Assembly: GCA_035760665.1 (NCBI GenBank)
Contig: DASTSN010000117.1
Coordinates: 1 to 64,000 of the forward strand
Source: DASTSN01 sp035760665
Lineage (GTDB): Bacteria; Bacteroidota; Bacteroidia; Chitinophagales; Chitinophagaceae
Length of the DNA: 64,000 nucleotides
Direction of reading: 5' to 3'
Position 1 is the first letter of the stretch, and each line of letters begins with the position of its first letter. The notes beneath the pieces are model-generated. The model was not told where the DNA came from and did not search any database. It saw only the letters and a program-made list of their open reading frames with translations. Shown here piece after piece: positions 34,396 through 43,482 of this stretch. The position numbers and the translations under genes were made by a program.

Positions 34396-34399
34396 GTAA

Positions 34400-36829
34400 A
34401 TGTTTGAAATGACAAAGGAGGAAACACATACGGTAAACCTGCCCCTTAAAAATGTGGATAGTGAACATTGTGCTTTGATTGTTGATAAAGGACTTGATAA
34501 GGTTGCCGGAATATTGGCCCATAAGGTTGAGTTAAATAATAAACGGGCTGTCATAACTATTGGCGATGATTCCCGCGCTATTACGAGAGCTGTCCGCGCA
34601 ATCCGCGATTTAGGATATGCTGTACCAACAGTGCAAAAGTTCTTTCCCGTTTTACACATGTCCTGTGCATCTTGTGCTGTGAGTGTGCAAACCGTGTTAG
34701 AGAATCTTCCTGGTGTTATTGCTGCTTCGGTTAATTATGCGAATGCTACTGCAACGGTTGAATACATTCCCGGTATCACTGATCCTGCTGCTATGAAAGA
34801 TACGATTCAGTCAATTGGGTATGATCTGGTTCTTGAAGAGGCGGAGGAAACAAACGATGAACTGGAACGATTACAAAAAGAAAATCTCCGGCTACTGAAA
34901 CATAAAACTATTCTTGCAATCACATTATCAGTTCCGATAGTTGTTATAGGTATGTTTTTCATGCATAAACCTTATGCAAATTATATCATGTGGTTGCTGG
35001 CAACGCCAGTTGTTTTGTATTGTGGCAGGCAATTTTTTATAAATGCATGGAAGCAGTTCAAACACCGCTCATCCAATATGGATACCCTGGTGGCAGTGAG
35101 TACAGGAGTAGCGTATTTGTTCAGTGTATTCAATACGGTATATCCTTCATTCTGGATACAAAGGGATTTGGAAGCTCATGTGTATTTTGAGGCTGCGGCA
35201 GTTGTAATTGCTTTTATTCTTCTGGGAAAACTGCTGGAGGAACGTGCGAAAAGCAGCACGTCATCAGCCATTAAAAAGCTGATTGGTCTTCAACCAAAAA
35301 CTGTTACGGTGGTGCAAGATGGTGAGCAGCAACTGGAAATACCGGTTGCTGCAGTTAAAGTAGGTATCATCGTATTGGTAAAACCTGGTGAGAAAATTCC
35401 TGTTGACGGAACAGTTAGCAATGGTCAATCGTTTGTTGATGAGAGTATGATCAGCGGCGAGCCATTGCCCGTGGAAAAAAAGAATGGCGATAAAGTATTT
35501 GCGGGCACAATCAATCAAAAAGGGAGTTTCCGGTTTGTAGCAGAAAAAGTGGGTGCAAGCACTATGCTGGCACAAATTATTACTATGGTGAAAGAGGCGC
35601 AGGGCAGCCGGGCACCAGTACAAAAAGCTGTTGATAAAATTGCCAGAATATTTGTCCCGGTTGTGATTGGCATTGCTGTGCTGAGTATGATTTTGTGGAT
35701 TATACTGGGCGGCACCAATGCATTCACGCACGGACTACTGGCTTTCGTTACTGTATTGGTGATAGCTTGTCCTTGTGCACTTGGTTTGGCAACACCTACT
35801 GCTATTATGGTGGGAATTGGAAAGGGAGCAGAAAATGGTATCCTGATAAAAAATGCGGAAAGCCTGGAAGCAGGAAAAAATATCGATACAGTTGTTTTGG
35901 ATAAGACAGGTACCATCACTATTGGACGTCCTGTTGTAACAGATGAATACTGGCTTAACAATGACCGGTCATTACTGCCTGTTTTAGTATCCATGGAAAA
36001 TCAGTCGGAGCATCCTCTGGCGGAAGCTGTGACTAAAAAATTTGGTCACCAAGGATTGGTGCAGCTGATGTCGTTCGAAAGTATAACAGGATATGGAATT
36101 CAAGCCGTTGTCAATGGCCGGGAATATTTTGCCGGTAGTAAAAATTTATTGGATATAAATAATATACCGGTAGCCCTTCCTCTGCAAGCTGCTGCTGGTA
36201 AGTGGTTGCAAGAAGCAAAAACTGTAATCTATTTTGCGAATGAACGGGAAACCGTAGCCGTTATCGCCATTGGCGACGAAATAAAGCCGGGAGTCAACAA
36301 TGCTGTTTCCCGGCTCGTAAATGCAGGGATTGAGGTCTATATGGTTACCGGTGATAATGAACAAACAGCCGCTGCTGTGGCTGCGAAAGCCGGGATCCGC
36401 CATTTCAAGGCCGGTATGCTTCCGGCGGATAAAGAAAATTTTATCCGGTCATTGCAACAACAAGGAAAAATGGTTGCAATGGCAGGTGACGGGATAAATG
36501 ACAGCAACGCATTGGCCCGTGCCGATTTTAGCATCGCTATGGGGAAAGGCAGCGATATTGCTATTGATGTGGCGCAGATGACAATTCTTTCCTCAGACCT
36601 GAATAAAATTCCGGATGCCCTCCGCTTATCAGCACAAACAGTAGGAACGATCCACCAAAACCTCTTCTGGGCATTTATTTATAACCTGATTGGCATACCC
36701 GTAGCAGCAGGTATATTATATCCATTTACCGGTTTTTTACTGAATCCTATGATTGCCGGGGCAGCAATGGCACTCAGTAGTGTAAGTGTGGTAACAAATA
36801 GCCTTCGGCTAAAATGGAAGAAGATGTAA
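34400..36829 (+). CDS. copA: Cu(I)-exporting P1B-type ATPase
   Basis: 809 residues. Two N-terminal HMA-like domains: the first has lost its CxxC (VDSEHCALIV, residues 19-28), the second is intact (MSCASC, Cys89 and Cys92). Eight membrane helices, the CPC transport motif (residues 457-459, IACPCALGLATPTA), the phosphorylated Asp501 in DKTGT, TGEPxP-like SGEPLPV, and GDGINDSNAL follow. Pumps Cu(I) to the periplasm. ATG at 34400; an alternative ATG is 3 codons later. The copZ-like start lies 29 nt downstream. Confidence 0.95.
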   Translation: MFEMTKEETHTVNLPLKNVDSEHCALIVDKGLDKVAGILAHKVELNNKRAVITIGDDSRAITRAVRAIRDLGYAVPTVQKFFPVLHMSCASCAVSVQTVLENLPGVIAASVNYANATATVEYIPGITDPAAMKDTIQSIGYDLVLEEAEETNDELERLQKENLRLLKHKTILAITLSVPIVVIGMFFMHKPYANYIMWLLATPVVLYCGRQFFINAWKQFKHRSSNMDTLVAVSTGVAYLFSVFNTVYPSFWIQRDLEAHVYFEAAAVVIAFILLGKLLEERAKSSTSSAIKKLIGLQPKTVTVVQDGEQQLEIPVAAVKVGIIVLVKPGEKIPVDGTVSNGQSFVDESMISGEPLPVEKKNGDKVFAGTINQKGSFRFVAEKVGASTMLAQIITMVKEAQGSRAPVQKAVDKIARIFVPVVIGIAVLSMILWIILGGTNAFTHGLLAFVTVLVIACPCALGLATPTAIMVGIGKGAENGILIKNAESLEAGKNIDTVVLDKTGTITIGRPVVTDEYWLNNDRSLLPVLVSMENQSEHPLAEAVTKKFGHQGLVQLMSFESITGYGIQAVVNGREYFAGSKNLLDINNIPVALPLQAAAGKWLQEAKTVIYFANERETVAVIAIGDEIKPGVNNAVSRLVNAGIEVYMVTGDNEQTAAAVAAKAGIRHFKAGMLPADKENFIRSLQQQGKMVAMAGDGINDSNALARADFSIAMGKGSDIAIDVAQMTILSSDLNKIPDALRLSAQTVGTIHQNLFWAFIYNLIGIPVAAGILYPFTGFLLNPMIAGAAMALSSVSVVTNSLRLKWKKM

Positions 36830-36858
36830 ATTTTTACTTAACAATAAAACAAAACAGG

Positions 36859-37083
36859 ATGAAGATATACCAGTTTAAAACGAACATCCAGTGTAGCGGC
36901 TGTGAGGCAAAAGTAAAATCCTTCCTGGAGGGTCACCCGGAAATTGTGCGATGGAACGTAGATTTAACGAACCCGGGTAAACTGCTAAGGGTGGAAACAA
37001 GCAACTTATCGCCACAACAGATTGTGGAGTTATTACAACAGGCAGGCTATAAAGCTACCCTAATGGAAAAGGCCCGTTTATAA
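36859..37083 (+). CDS. copZ: CopZ-like copper chaperone (HMA domain)
   Basis: 74 residues forming a single HMA ferredoxin-like fold: KIYQFKTNIQCSGCEAKVKSFL with Cys12-x2-Cys15, followed by WNVDLTNPGKLLRVE and a C-terminal LQQAGYKATLM helix-strand. It carries Cu(I) to CopA. The ATG at 36859 is chosen so that the CxxC sits at the usual position after the first strand. Last gene before the chromosomal terminator and the integrated element. Confidence 0.87.
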   Translation: MKIYQFKTNIQCSGCEAKVKSFLEGHPEIVRWNVDLTNPGKLLRVETSNLSPQQIVELLQQAGYKATLMEKARL

Positions 37084-37111
37084 GGTTAAGAAAAAGCACT
37101 GATAGATAAAT

Positions 37112-37142
37112 AATAAAGGTGCCTGAAATCGGCACCTTTATT
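37112..37142. terminator. Bidirectional terminator after copZ
   Basis: A perfect 12-bp stem AATAAAGGTGCC / GGCACCTTTATT with a 7-nt loop TGAAATC, A/T-rich on both sides. It is the last chromosomal signal before the tRNA fragment. Confidence 0.85.
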
Positions 37143-37146
37143 ATTT

Positions 37147-37191
<45 letters not shown>

Positions 37192-37209
37192 TATCTTAGC
37201 ACAATATTT

Positions 37210-37333
37210 GATTTTACTAAAGTATATTTGATATTGCTTGAAATGCAGTACTGTAGCGGATTTCAGACTTGCTTGCTTTCAAAGAATATCAACCAATATC
37301 AAAATTTAGTTTTAGTTCAGTTTTAGTAAAATC
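37210..37333. repeat. Possible recombinase arm-type repeats between attL and integrase
   Basis: GATTTTACTAAA (37210-37221) and TTTAGTAAAATC (37322-37333) are perfect 12-bp inverted repeats. Between them are AATATCAACC-AATATCAAAA direct repeats near 37287-37306 and the inverse TTGATATT near 37229. This clustering next to the attachment site and integrase start is typical of arm-type binding sites. Confidence 0.5.
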
Positions 37334-37358
37334 ATTTTAAAACCAAAAATTGCACCCT

Positions 37359-38588
37359 ATGCAAGTGATCATCGAACCAATACTCTGGACCTATAGCCGA
37401 CTCAAGAATGACGAGTTTGCCGTCCAGATGCGGTTTACCCACTATAAAGATGTCAAATACCTTAGTACCGGTTTCAGCTCCACTAAAGAAAACTGGGATG
37501 AAAAGAATAATCTTCCCAAACCGGAACATCCCAAATATAAAGCGGTTTTAAAGAAAATATCTGCGATAGCAGACGAGGCGGATTTTGAGATACGCCTGGC
37601 TGAGAAGAATGGAGAATCGTTGACGATGTCTGAACTGAAACAACGAGTGGCTAAAAAGAAAGAACCTGTTGGGCATAAGAAAATCCTGGCCTTTTATGAT
37701 GAAGTTATCGCTAACATGGAGAGCCAGGGTAGAACTGGCTATGCAGACGTATTCTCCGCCAGCCGGGCCACCATTGACAAACTTTTAAATGGAGCGGATA
37801 AGCCATTTACTGCTTTTACTGAAAAGGATTTTAAAGCCTATGAATTCTTTATTAATGGAAGACCAACCGAAAGTACCAAAAGTCTATATCTCCGTACATT
37901 TTACCGGCTTTGGAATCTTGCCATCAAAGAAAAGCATTGTCCCGAAAAACATCATCCTAAATATTGTATTGCCTTCAAACCCTATAAAAGAATCAAGACC
38001 CGAAAAAGAGCAATTTCCTTTGACTATATCAAGAAAATAGAGGCTCTTGAACTTGATCCTAATTCCAGACTGTTCAGATCTCAACAGTACTGTATTTTCA
38101 GTTACTACAGCCGTGGTATTAATTTCACCGACATGGCGAAGCTAAAAAAGAAGCTGAATGTCTACCGTGGAAATATCTGTTATAAACGCTCAAAAAATAA
38201 AAGAAATTATGACTTCGAGCTACATCCAAAGGCTCAGAAAGTTGTCGAGACATTCCAAGAATACCCCTTGCAAAGTGATGCTGAATATGTTTTCCCTATT
38301 CTGCAATCTATACATGATACTGCACGAAAAATAGACACACGTATAGAAAGTGCATTAAAGGATTACAATGAAGATTTGAAGACAATGGAAGATATGATTG
38401 ATAGCCCCAAACATATTACTTCATATACAATCCGGCATGCTTTTGCCACCAACCTTCGGGACAAAAGAGTAGATGTTGCTATTATCAAAGAAGCGATGGG
38501 ACATGAAACCGAATTACAAACTACGACCTATCTTGAAGAGATAGATGATTCTATCATCTCGACCGCAATAAAAGAGGCGCTCCAGTGA
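37359..38588 (+). CDS. Tyrosine recombinase (integrase) of the element
   Basis: 409 residues in the Bacteroidota order: an arm-binding domain (about 1-95), a SAM-like core-binding domain (about 100-195) and the catalytic domain (about 215-409). The first catalytic Arg is in YYSRGINFTDMAKL, the third motif is TSYTIRHAFATNL with the Arg-His pair (the usual leading His is Tyr, as in many Bacteroidota enzymes), MGHETELQTTTYL contains the last His and the nucleophile Tyr. The ATG at 37359 is preferred to an upstream TTG. Adjacent to attL. Confidence 0.93.
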   Translation: MQVIIEPILWTYSRLKNDEFAVQMRFTHYKDVKYLSTGFSSTKENWDEKNNLPKPEHPKYKAVLKKISAIADEADFEIRLAEKNGESLTMSELKQRVAKKKEPVGHKKILAFYDEVIANMESQGRTGYADVFSASRATIDKLLNGADKPFTAFTEKDFKAYEFFINGRPTESTKSLYLRTFYRLWNLAIKEKHCPEKHHPKYCIAFKPYKRIKTRKRAISFDYIKKIEALELDPNSRLFRSQQYCIFSYYSRGINFTDMAKLKKKLNVYRGNICYKRSKNKRNYDFELHPKAQKVVETFQEYPLQSDAEYVFPILQSIHDTARKIDTRIESALKDYNEDLKTMEDMIDSPKHITSYTIRHAFATNLRDKRVDVAIIKEAMGHETELQTTTYLEEIDDSIISTAIKEALQ

Positions 38589-38594
38589 GCGCCT
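38575..38594. terminator. Terminator between the convergent integrase and excisionase genes
   Basis: AGGCGCT / AGCGCCT, 7-bp stem with a 6-nt loop, overlapping the integrase stop. On the minus strand it is followed by CTTTTATTG, so it mainly ends the long minus-strand operon. Confidence 0.6.
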
Positions 38595-38606
38595 TCAATT
38601 ATATTG

Positions 38607-38885
38607 CTAACTTAGTTTGCCCTCAGTTCCTGCATTTAATAGAATCTCTATTTCCTCATAGCGGTAGTAATTAATACCGCCAATTTTAGTAGGATGCAGT
38701 TTCCCATTTATTGCCAGGTTTTGCAATGTTCCCGTTGATATATTGAGCATCTTTTTTACTTCATGGCTACGGAGCCATTTCTTAACTGTGGAGTTGTCTT
38801 GTTTGGCAATAAACTCTTTTATATCGTCAAGCAATCTGAGGCGAAACTGCTCAAGGTCATCCTTGGTAATAATCTCGATAGCCAT
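38607..38885 (-). CDS. Excisionase-like HTH protein
   Basis: 92 residues with a MerR-like winged HTH in the second half: WLRSHEVKKMLNISTGTLQNLAINGKLHPTKIGGINYYRYEEIEILL, the pattern of excisionase-family DNA-binding proteins on Bacteroidota elements. The N-terminal part is an acidic helix. Probably directs excision together with the convergent integrase. Confidence 0.8.
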   Translation of the reverse strand: MAIEIITKDDLEQFRLRLLDDIKEFIAKQDNSTVKKWLRSHEVKKMLNISTGTLQNLAINGKLHPTKIGGINYYRYEEIEILLNAGTEGKLS

Positions 38886-38904
38886 TCTTCACAATTCAGT
38901 ATCA

Positions 38905-39213
38905 TTAGAACTTAAAATAAACCAGACTTCCCAAAAAATGGTTGTAAGAGGGAACGTACCGTATATAACCGTATTGATGTAGTTCGCGGATGCTGCGGTG
39001 ATATGTGGCCGTTCCCGATATTTTGCAAAGCGGCATGATTTCATGACTGAAAACTGTTACCGGATGCAGATATTGCTTCTTCCGGCAACAGTGAACCAGA
39101 GCAGAATATAAACTGATATGGGCAGGATTGATACGGGCATCTTCCTTTATCATTTCCATAAATGATGCGACCTTCCCACTAAGTTCTATCGCCTCTATTT
39201 GTTCTTGCATCAT
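38905..39213 (-). CDS. Small winged-helix-like protein of Bacteroidota mobile elements
   Basis: 102 residues with the pattern INPAHISLYSALVHCCRK...VFSHEIMPLCKISGTATYHRSIRELHQYGYIRYVPSYN, which is recurrent on conjugative and mobilisable elements of this phylum. The layout (helix, a turn with 'SKIGS/KISGTATY', recognition helix, YIRY wing) suggests DNA binding. Two adjacent starts (M1, M2) are possible. Function unproven. Confidence 0.7.
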   Translation of the reverse strand: MMQEQIEAIELSGKVASFMEMIKEDARINPAHISLYSALVHCCRKKQYLHPVTVFSHEIMPLCKISGTATYHRSIRELHQYGYIRYVPSYNHFLGSLVYFKF

Positions 39214-39239
39214 ATCTGTTTAAGTTTCTCAATCTTCAA

Positions 39240-40355
39240 TCAGGTGATGCTTTGCCTCTTACGTTTTGTTTTCTTCTGCCCGGTTTCCAGCTCTCCATCG
39301 TCATCGCCTGCTGTTTGCTTTTGACTTTGTTTTTTCTCTTGTTTTTCTGACTGTTCTTGCGAATTGTTTTCGTAGAGTTTGTCGGAACGAAGACGCTGAC
39401 CGGAGGTATCATAAAAATTCAGTGACTTGAATTGAGGGCACGCTTCGATAAAGATCTTTTGTTCTTTTCCGTTTATTTCCAACGTTACTGATTGCCGGTT
39501 GCCTCGTTCTAAGGACTCCATCAACCTGGTTTTATCTTTTTCCGAAGCGAGTTCCTTGATGGGATGCTTGGCCAATACAGCCTGCAGATCATACCCATAG
39601 TTCTGGTGGAATTGCTTTGTCACATAGTTTCCATGCTTGTCCGTTTCCTTAAAATCAAGTTGAACCCAGGCATTGTATTTTTCACCTTCTTTATTAGAAA
39701 GCTCCTTATGGACTGCCCGGCCGCTCATAAGATTATACGCCTCTTTCAGCGTAATGTTATCCTCTTTGGGGTTAATGTAAAAGGTCTGTTTGATCGCGTC
39801 GGGATGTTGCTTGTTTTGAAGCATGAGATTATAACGATTGAAGAAGTACATATCGCTTTCATCTGACTTTCTGAATTGCAACGTAGCAACTGTGCTGTCA
39901 TGACCATAATCCTGCTTATGAGTAAGCATAAACTCAGCTTGGCCTTGTTGCATCTTTTCTTTCAATTCTTCTTTGTGGCTTTCACCGAATCCTGTCAGCA
40001 ATAACTGCTTGCTCAGGTATTCATAATTGTTTTCTAACATGATTGTAGAATTTTGAAGTGATAAACTTTTGTTCTCTTCTTGTCTCATAAATTCAGGTCT
40101 TGGCACAGAATAGAGTGGTACATACGCATCCCACAAATAATTGGCAGCAAATAGGCCGTTCTCAACCTTGCTTAGCTGTTTGAGGTCTTCTATTATCCCT
40201 TTGACTTCCGCATATCCTTTTCTCCACACGGATCCATCTTCTGTATAATCATAGTACCAATCAGCTTTTGCCATCTTACTCATGAGACCGGCAAGATCAT
40301 AATTGTCCAGAATATTTCTGGGTATAGGATAATTGTTTTCCATATCAGAAGACAT
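39240..40355 (-). CDS. Conjugative-element protein, DUF3945-like
   Basis: 371 residues with no catalytic motif. Residues about 205-300 contain LKEAYNLMSGRAVHKELSNKEGEKYNAWVQLDF and KQFHQNYGYDLQAVLAKHPIKELASEKDKTRL, resembling the DUF3945 repeats of Bacteroidota conjugative transposons. The C-terminal 40 residues are very polar with K/Q/E and a basic end. The ATG is 4 nt past the traN stop, so it is coupled to the transfer operon. Role unknown. Confidence 0.65.
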   Translation of the reverse strand: MSSDMENNYPIPRNILDNYDLAGLMSKMAKADWYYDYTEDGSVWRKGYAEVKGIIEDLKQLSKVENGLFAANYLWDAYVPLYSVPRPEFMRQEENKSLSLQNSTIMLENNYEYLSKQLLLTGFGESHKEELKEKMQQGQAEFMLTHKQDYGHDSTVATLQFRKSDESDMYFFNRYNLMLQNKQHPDAIKQTFYINPKEDNITLKEAYNLMSGRAVHKELSNKEGEKYNAWVQLDFKETDKHGNYVTKQFHQNYGYDLQAVLAKHPIKELASEKDKTRLMESLERGNRQSVTLEINGKEQKIFIEACPQFKSLNFYDTSGQRLRSDKLYENNSQEQSEKQEKKQSQKQTAGDDDGELETGQKKTKRKRQSIT

Positions 40356-40359
40356 TAGC

Positions 40360-41127
40360 TCATTTCAGATCAGGCAAAGGGATGGACCGGATGATTTTGT
40401 TATTGTTCACCTTCATCAATAGATGTCTGCCTCCGTTCTTCTCCATTAATTGAATCGCCAGGTATTTAGCATCAGGAATAGTAAACTTGTCAAGGGCCAC
40501 GACTATCATGGAAAAATCACAAGCTTTTACTTTTCTTGTATTACCGGAGATATGCAAGGGAGTCAGTTCATTTTCCTGGGCCGCTGTTCGTTTGCTTTTC
40601 CTCTTATCACGGATATAGAATTTTAGCAAATCAATGTCATAATCAATTGTACTCTGATTGCATAGCAATATCTGGTAGTACATGACATCATCTTTGATGT
40701 AAATACCGTTGACGCTGGCTGCAATATTCCATTTGCGGTCCCCGATACCTCGTACAGTCCGGTGATTGTCGAGTATGCCATTGGCATAAGTGGCAATGGT
40801 GGATTTTTTGAGTTCCGGTAAATAATAAATCCAGTTTTCCGGTTGATCGGTATAATTTACTTTGAAGGAATACACCGAACCATCCCCGGTTACTACGCTT
40901 AGATTTGTTTCCGGAAATTTTACAGATGCAGCCTTTACCAGGAGGATATTATCCGCTTCCTTTACTGGTTGTACCAATACATCTTTCGTTCCCCTGTCCA
41001 CATGACGAATAGGAAATGGAAAAATAAGGCTGGTAGTTTTGTCCGTTGTGATCTGTAGAGAGGAAGTTTGTGCATAGGCGGAAACGAACATCCAGCACAC
41101 GCAAATCAAACACACGATCCGTTTCAT
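40360..41127 (-). CDS. traN: Conjugative transposon protein TraN (DUF4138)
   Basis: 255 residues with a signal peptide (MKRIVCLICVCWMFVSAYAQ). The mature part shows the TraN pattern: an early KTTSLIFPFPIRHVDRG followed by VLVQPVKEADNILLVKAAS, then beta-rich sequence up to MEKNGGRHLLMKVNN. It is the VirB9-like outer-membrane core component of the transfer channel. Lies 24 nt downstream of traM. Confidence 0.88.
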   Translation of the reverse strand: MKRIVCLICVCWMFVSAYAQTSSLQITTDKTTSLIFPFPIRHVDRGTKDVLVQPVKEADNILLVKAASVKFPETNLSVVTGDGSVYSFKVNYTDQPENWIYYLPELKKSTIATYANGILDNHRTVRGIGDRKWNIAASVNGIYIKDDVMYYQILLCNQSTIDYDIDLLKFYIRDKRKSKRTAAQENELTPLHISGNTRKVKACDFSMIVVALDKFTIPDAKYLAIQLMEKNGGRHLLMKVNNNKIIRSIPLPDLK

Positions 41128-41151
41128 TTTCTTGTTTTTAAGTATGAATAA

Positions 41152-42408
41152 TTATTGTTTCGTAGATTTATCCAGGAGCAATACTTTATACCCGGCTTTT
41201 ACCATCACTTTTACCAGTTTCACTTTCTTGGCAAGTAATGATTTAGCAGTATTAATCCCGGCTGCTGCTGCCTGCGCTTTTAGAGAAGGATCAAATGTTG
41301 TAAGTTCCATCATTTGCAAACTATTGTCAGCAGATTGCTTGGCAACATCCCTGGTAATGGCGCCCGGGATATGAATACCGGGAAGTCCATCCACATCATA
41401 CACTTCCACCTTTACAGGGTATAATGAGCTACCGCTTCGGATAGAATTAATTTCAATTTCGAGGCGTTCGCCATTTAATGAAGCAATGCCAAAGACAAAA
41501 TTTCCCGACGGTATTCTGGAACTGTTAATAAACATATCCTGCAATAATCTCAATTTGATCACAGCACCGTTGACCAATACCTGGTTTTCGTTGACCACAG
41601 CTTCAATAGCATTAGAGGATTTTTCAATTCTTTCGTTTTCCATTCCGAAAAATCCATAATCCAGTGTATCATCGCCGGCTGTTGCGGTAACGGCCAATAT
41701 ATTTGAAGATTTCTGTGCCTTCTTTTGTTCTAATCTTTCTTTTACCCTGTCAGGATGCTGAACATCGAGTATCTTATCCATCACAGAAGAAAGTTGTTGT
41801 ATCTCGGGATCTTCACCGTTGCCTGTATTCATTTGGTTCATCATGGTCTCCAGCCTGTCAACTTCGCTGCCAAATTCCGTATGAGCCTGATAATTGTTAT
41901 CGTATCCGGCATCCTGCTTATGAGAAAGATTTGAATTATTATCCAGTTGTTTTTGCAATAAAGACAGCTTTTGCATCACTTCATCTTCCGGCTTATGTTT
42001 TGATTGCTCAAACGGAGATAAATTCAAACGCTGGTTATATTTTGAAGCAGTCGTCTGTGTTAGTTGCTCCAGTTCGTAGGTCGAAACTGTTTCCGTATCC
42101 GGTTTCTGATTATAATAAGGATCGCTTCGCATCCATTCAGCCATCTTTGCTGAGTCCTTATCAGCTTTATCATAAAAGCCGAGTTTATCCAGCAATTTTT
42201 CTTCTTTGAGGTTGGCATCGGGAAGTTTCGGATTCAATCCCTGACTAATTTCTACACCGGCAGCTTGACTATGGCCTTTACCTCCTCCCAAAGCCCAAAA
42301 TGCCATTGTCAGAAACGGTATCACCAGTAAAGGCAATGCCAACATCATTTTTCTTTTTCGTCCCGCATTCAGGCGGGACGGTTGATTCACGTTATTCATA
42401 CGCTTCAT
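41152..42408 (-). CDS. traM: Conjugative transposon protein TraM (VirB10-like)
   Basis: 418 residues. One N-terminal membrane helix (MMLALPLLVIPFLTMAFWALGGG, about 20-43), a long polar linker rich in Q, N and K with heptad features (about 50-240), and a C-terminal globular domain (about 260-418) with VNGAVIKLRLLQDMFI and GNFVFGIAS, the TraM pattern. It spans the periplasm as the scaffold of the core complex. The ATG overlaps the traL stop by 4 bp. Confidence 0.9.
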   Translation of the reverse strand: MKRMNNVNQPSRLNAGRKRKMMLALPLLVIPFLTMAFWALGGGKGHSQAAGVEISQGLNPKLPDANLKEEKLLDKLGFYDKADKDSAKMAEWMRSDPYYNQKPDTETVSTYELEQLTQTTASKYNQRLNLSPFEQSKHKPEDEVMQKLSLLQKQLDNNSNLSHKQDAGYDNNYQAHTEFGSEVDRLETMMNQMNTGNGEDPEIQQLSSVMDKILDVQHPDRVKERLEQKKAQKSSNILAVTATAGDDTLDYGFFGMENERIEKSSNAIEAVVNENQVLVNGAVIKLRLLQDMFINSSRIPSGNFVFGIASLNGERLEIEINSIRSGSSLYPVKVEVYDVDGLPGIHIPGAITRDVAKQSADNSLQMMELTTFDPSLKAQAAAAGINTAKSLLAKKVKLVKVMVKAGYKVLLLDKSTKQ

Positions 42409-42860
42409 TTTATTTGTGAATGATAGATTTGTTCAAAAAGTTTTATGCTGTCCTGCAGACCGGGACGAATGGGTTGCCCAAGACTATCCATATAGCGCTT
42501 ATATTCCTGTATTTCGTGATAGAGCTCGTCGCTGATATAGTTATCAGGTTCGTTAATTTCACTGCCGGTTTTGTCATAGTGTTTAGGGACATGAATGGGT
42601 TTGACTTCTATGGCCGGTTGATTTTTATCTTTAGAAAAAATGGCATTACCGGCCAGGTAAATACTGAAACCCCCGCTTGAAAGGCAAAAGATGACCAGTG
42701 CAATCTTTAATTTCTGATTAGATAATTTTGAAGTTCTTTTATTCATGGCTTCAGCGAATTTTGTTTGCAATTTGATTCCTGCACCTGCAATCCTACCAGC
42801 CGCTTTATCCGTCCAGTTGCCTGCTGCTGTACTTCCCTTTTTCCTTTTTCTCCAGAGCAT
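42405..42860 (-). CDS. traL: TraL-like conjugative transfer protein
   Basis: 151 residues from the ATG at 42860, which follows the traK stop by one base. An earlier in-frame ATG would overlap traK. It has one hydrophobic segment (KIALVIFCLSSGGFSIYLAG) and a C-terminal acidic region. Position between traK and traM and its size fit TraL, but the sequence itself has no strong signature. Confidence 0.65.
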   Translation of the reverse strand: MLWRKRKKGSTAAGNWTDKAAGRIAGAGIKLQTKFAEAMNKRTSKLSNQKLKIALVIFCLSSGGFSIYLAGNAIFSKDKNQPAIEVKPIHVPKHYDKTGSEINEPDNYISDELYHEIQEYKRYMDSLGQPIRPGLQDSIKLFEQIYHSQIK

Positions 42861-42861
42861 T

Positions 42862-43482
42862 TTAATTCCGGTTTTGAATGTTGATGTCCTTATTTTCCAA
42901 AGTCCGCCAGCGTTCAATCAAAAAGCCATGTGAATTATTATCACTTCTTGATACATTTCTCAGATAACCTTCCGTGATTAAACTGCGGGTAACAATGGTA
43001 GTAGGCCGGATTATCTTCTGCTGCCCTTTGTACCGGAAATAAAAAGGATAATTTTCTGTATTGATCATAATGCTGTCTGCCTGTATTTCCTGGCTGATGT
43101 TACCGGAAATCAGGTTGGTATAATATCCATTCTCCTTCAGATTATTGTATTGTTGTTTTGCAGAACCATCAGCTAGATACAATGCTTTGGTAATATTGGA
43201 TTGTATTACCTTATCGTCAGGGTCCATCGTAAAAAAATAATGATGGAACATTTTTACATGATCCCTTGCTTCTACCGGGATATTATCCTTGCGGTCTGCT
43301 GCATAAGCTTCCAGCGCTTTGCCGTTTGCAAGAATGAAAATTCGCTGCTGAGATTGTGTTGCAAGTTGATAACTTTTATAAGCGATCATCACTGAGATGA
43401 TGATACATCCTGCCAGGAATGCAATAGAAAATAACCGCACATGGCGAAAGGCCGTATCTATATTTTTTGTCTTCTTAAACAT
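42862..43482 (-). CDS. traK: Conjugative transposon protein TraK (VirB8-like)
   Basis: 206 residues from the ATG at 43482, which overlaps the traJ stop by 8 bp. An N-terminal membrane helix (about 15-42) precedes a periplasmic domain with FHHYFFTMDPDD, followed by YTNLISGNISQEIQADSI and FRYKGQQKIIRPTTIVTRSLITEGYLRNVSRSDNNPHG-like features typical of TraK. An earlier in-frame ATG lies inside traJ and is not used. VirB8-like assembly factor of the mating channel. Confidence 0.87.
   Translation of the reverse strand: MFKKTKNIDTAFRHVRLFSIAFLAGCIIISVMIAYKSYQLATQSQQRIFILANGKALEAYAADRKDNIPVEARDHVKMFHHYFFTMDPDDKVIQSNITKALYLADGSAKQQYNNLKENGYYTNLISGNISQEIQADSIMINTENYPFYFRYKGQQKIIRPTTIVTRSLITEGYLRNVSRSDNNSHGFLIERWRTLENKDINIQNRN

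Noticed and set aside
42861..42917. Longer traL start within traK
   Set aside because: The ATG at 42860 sits directly after the traK stop, giving normal coupling without a 56-bp overlap.
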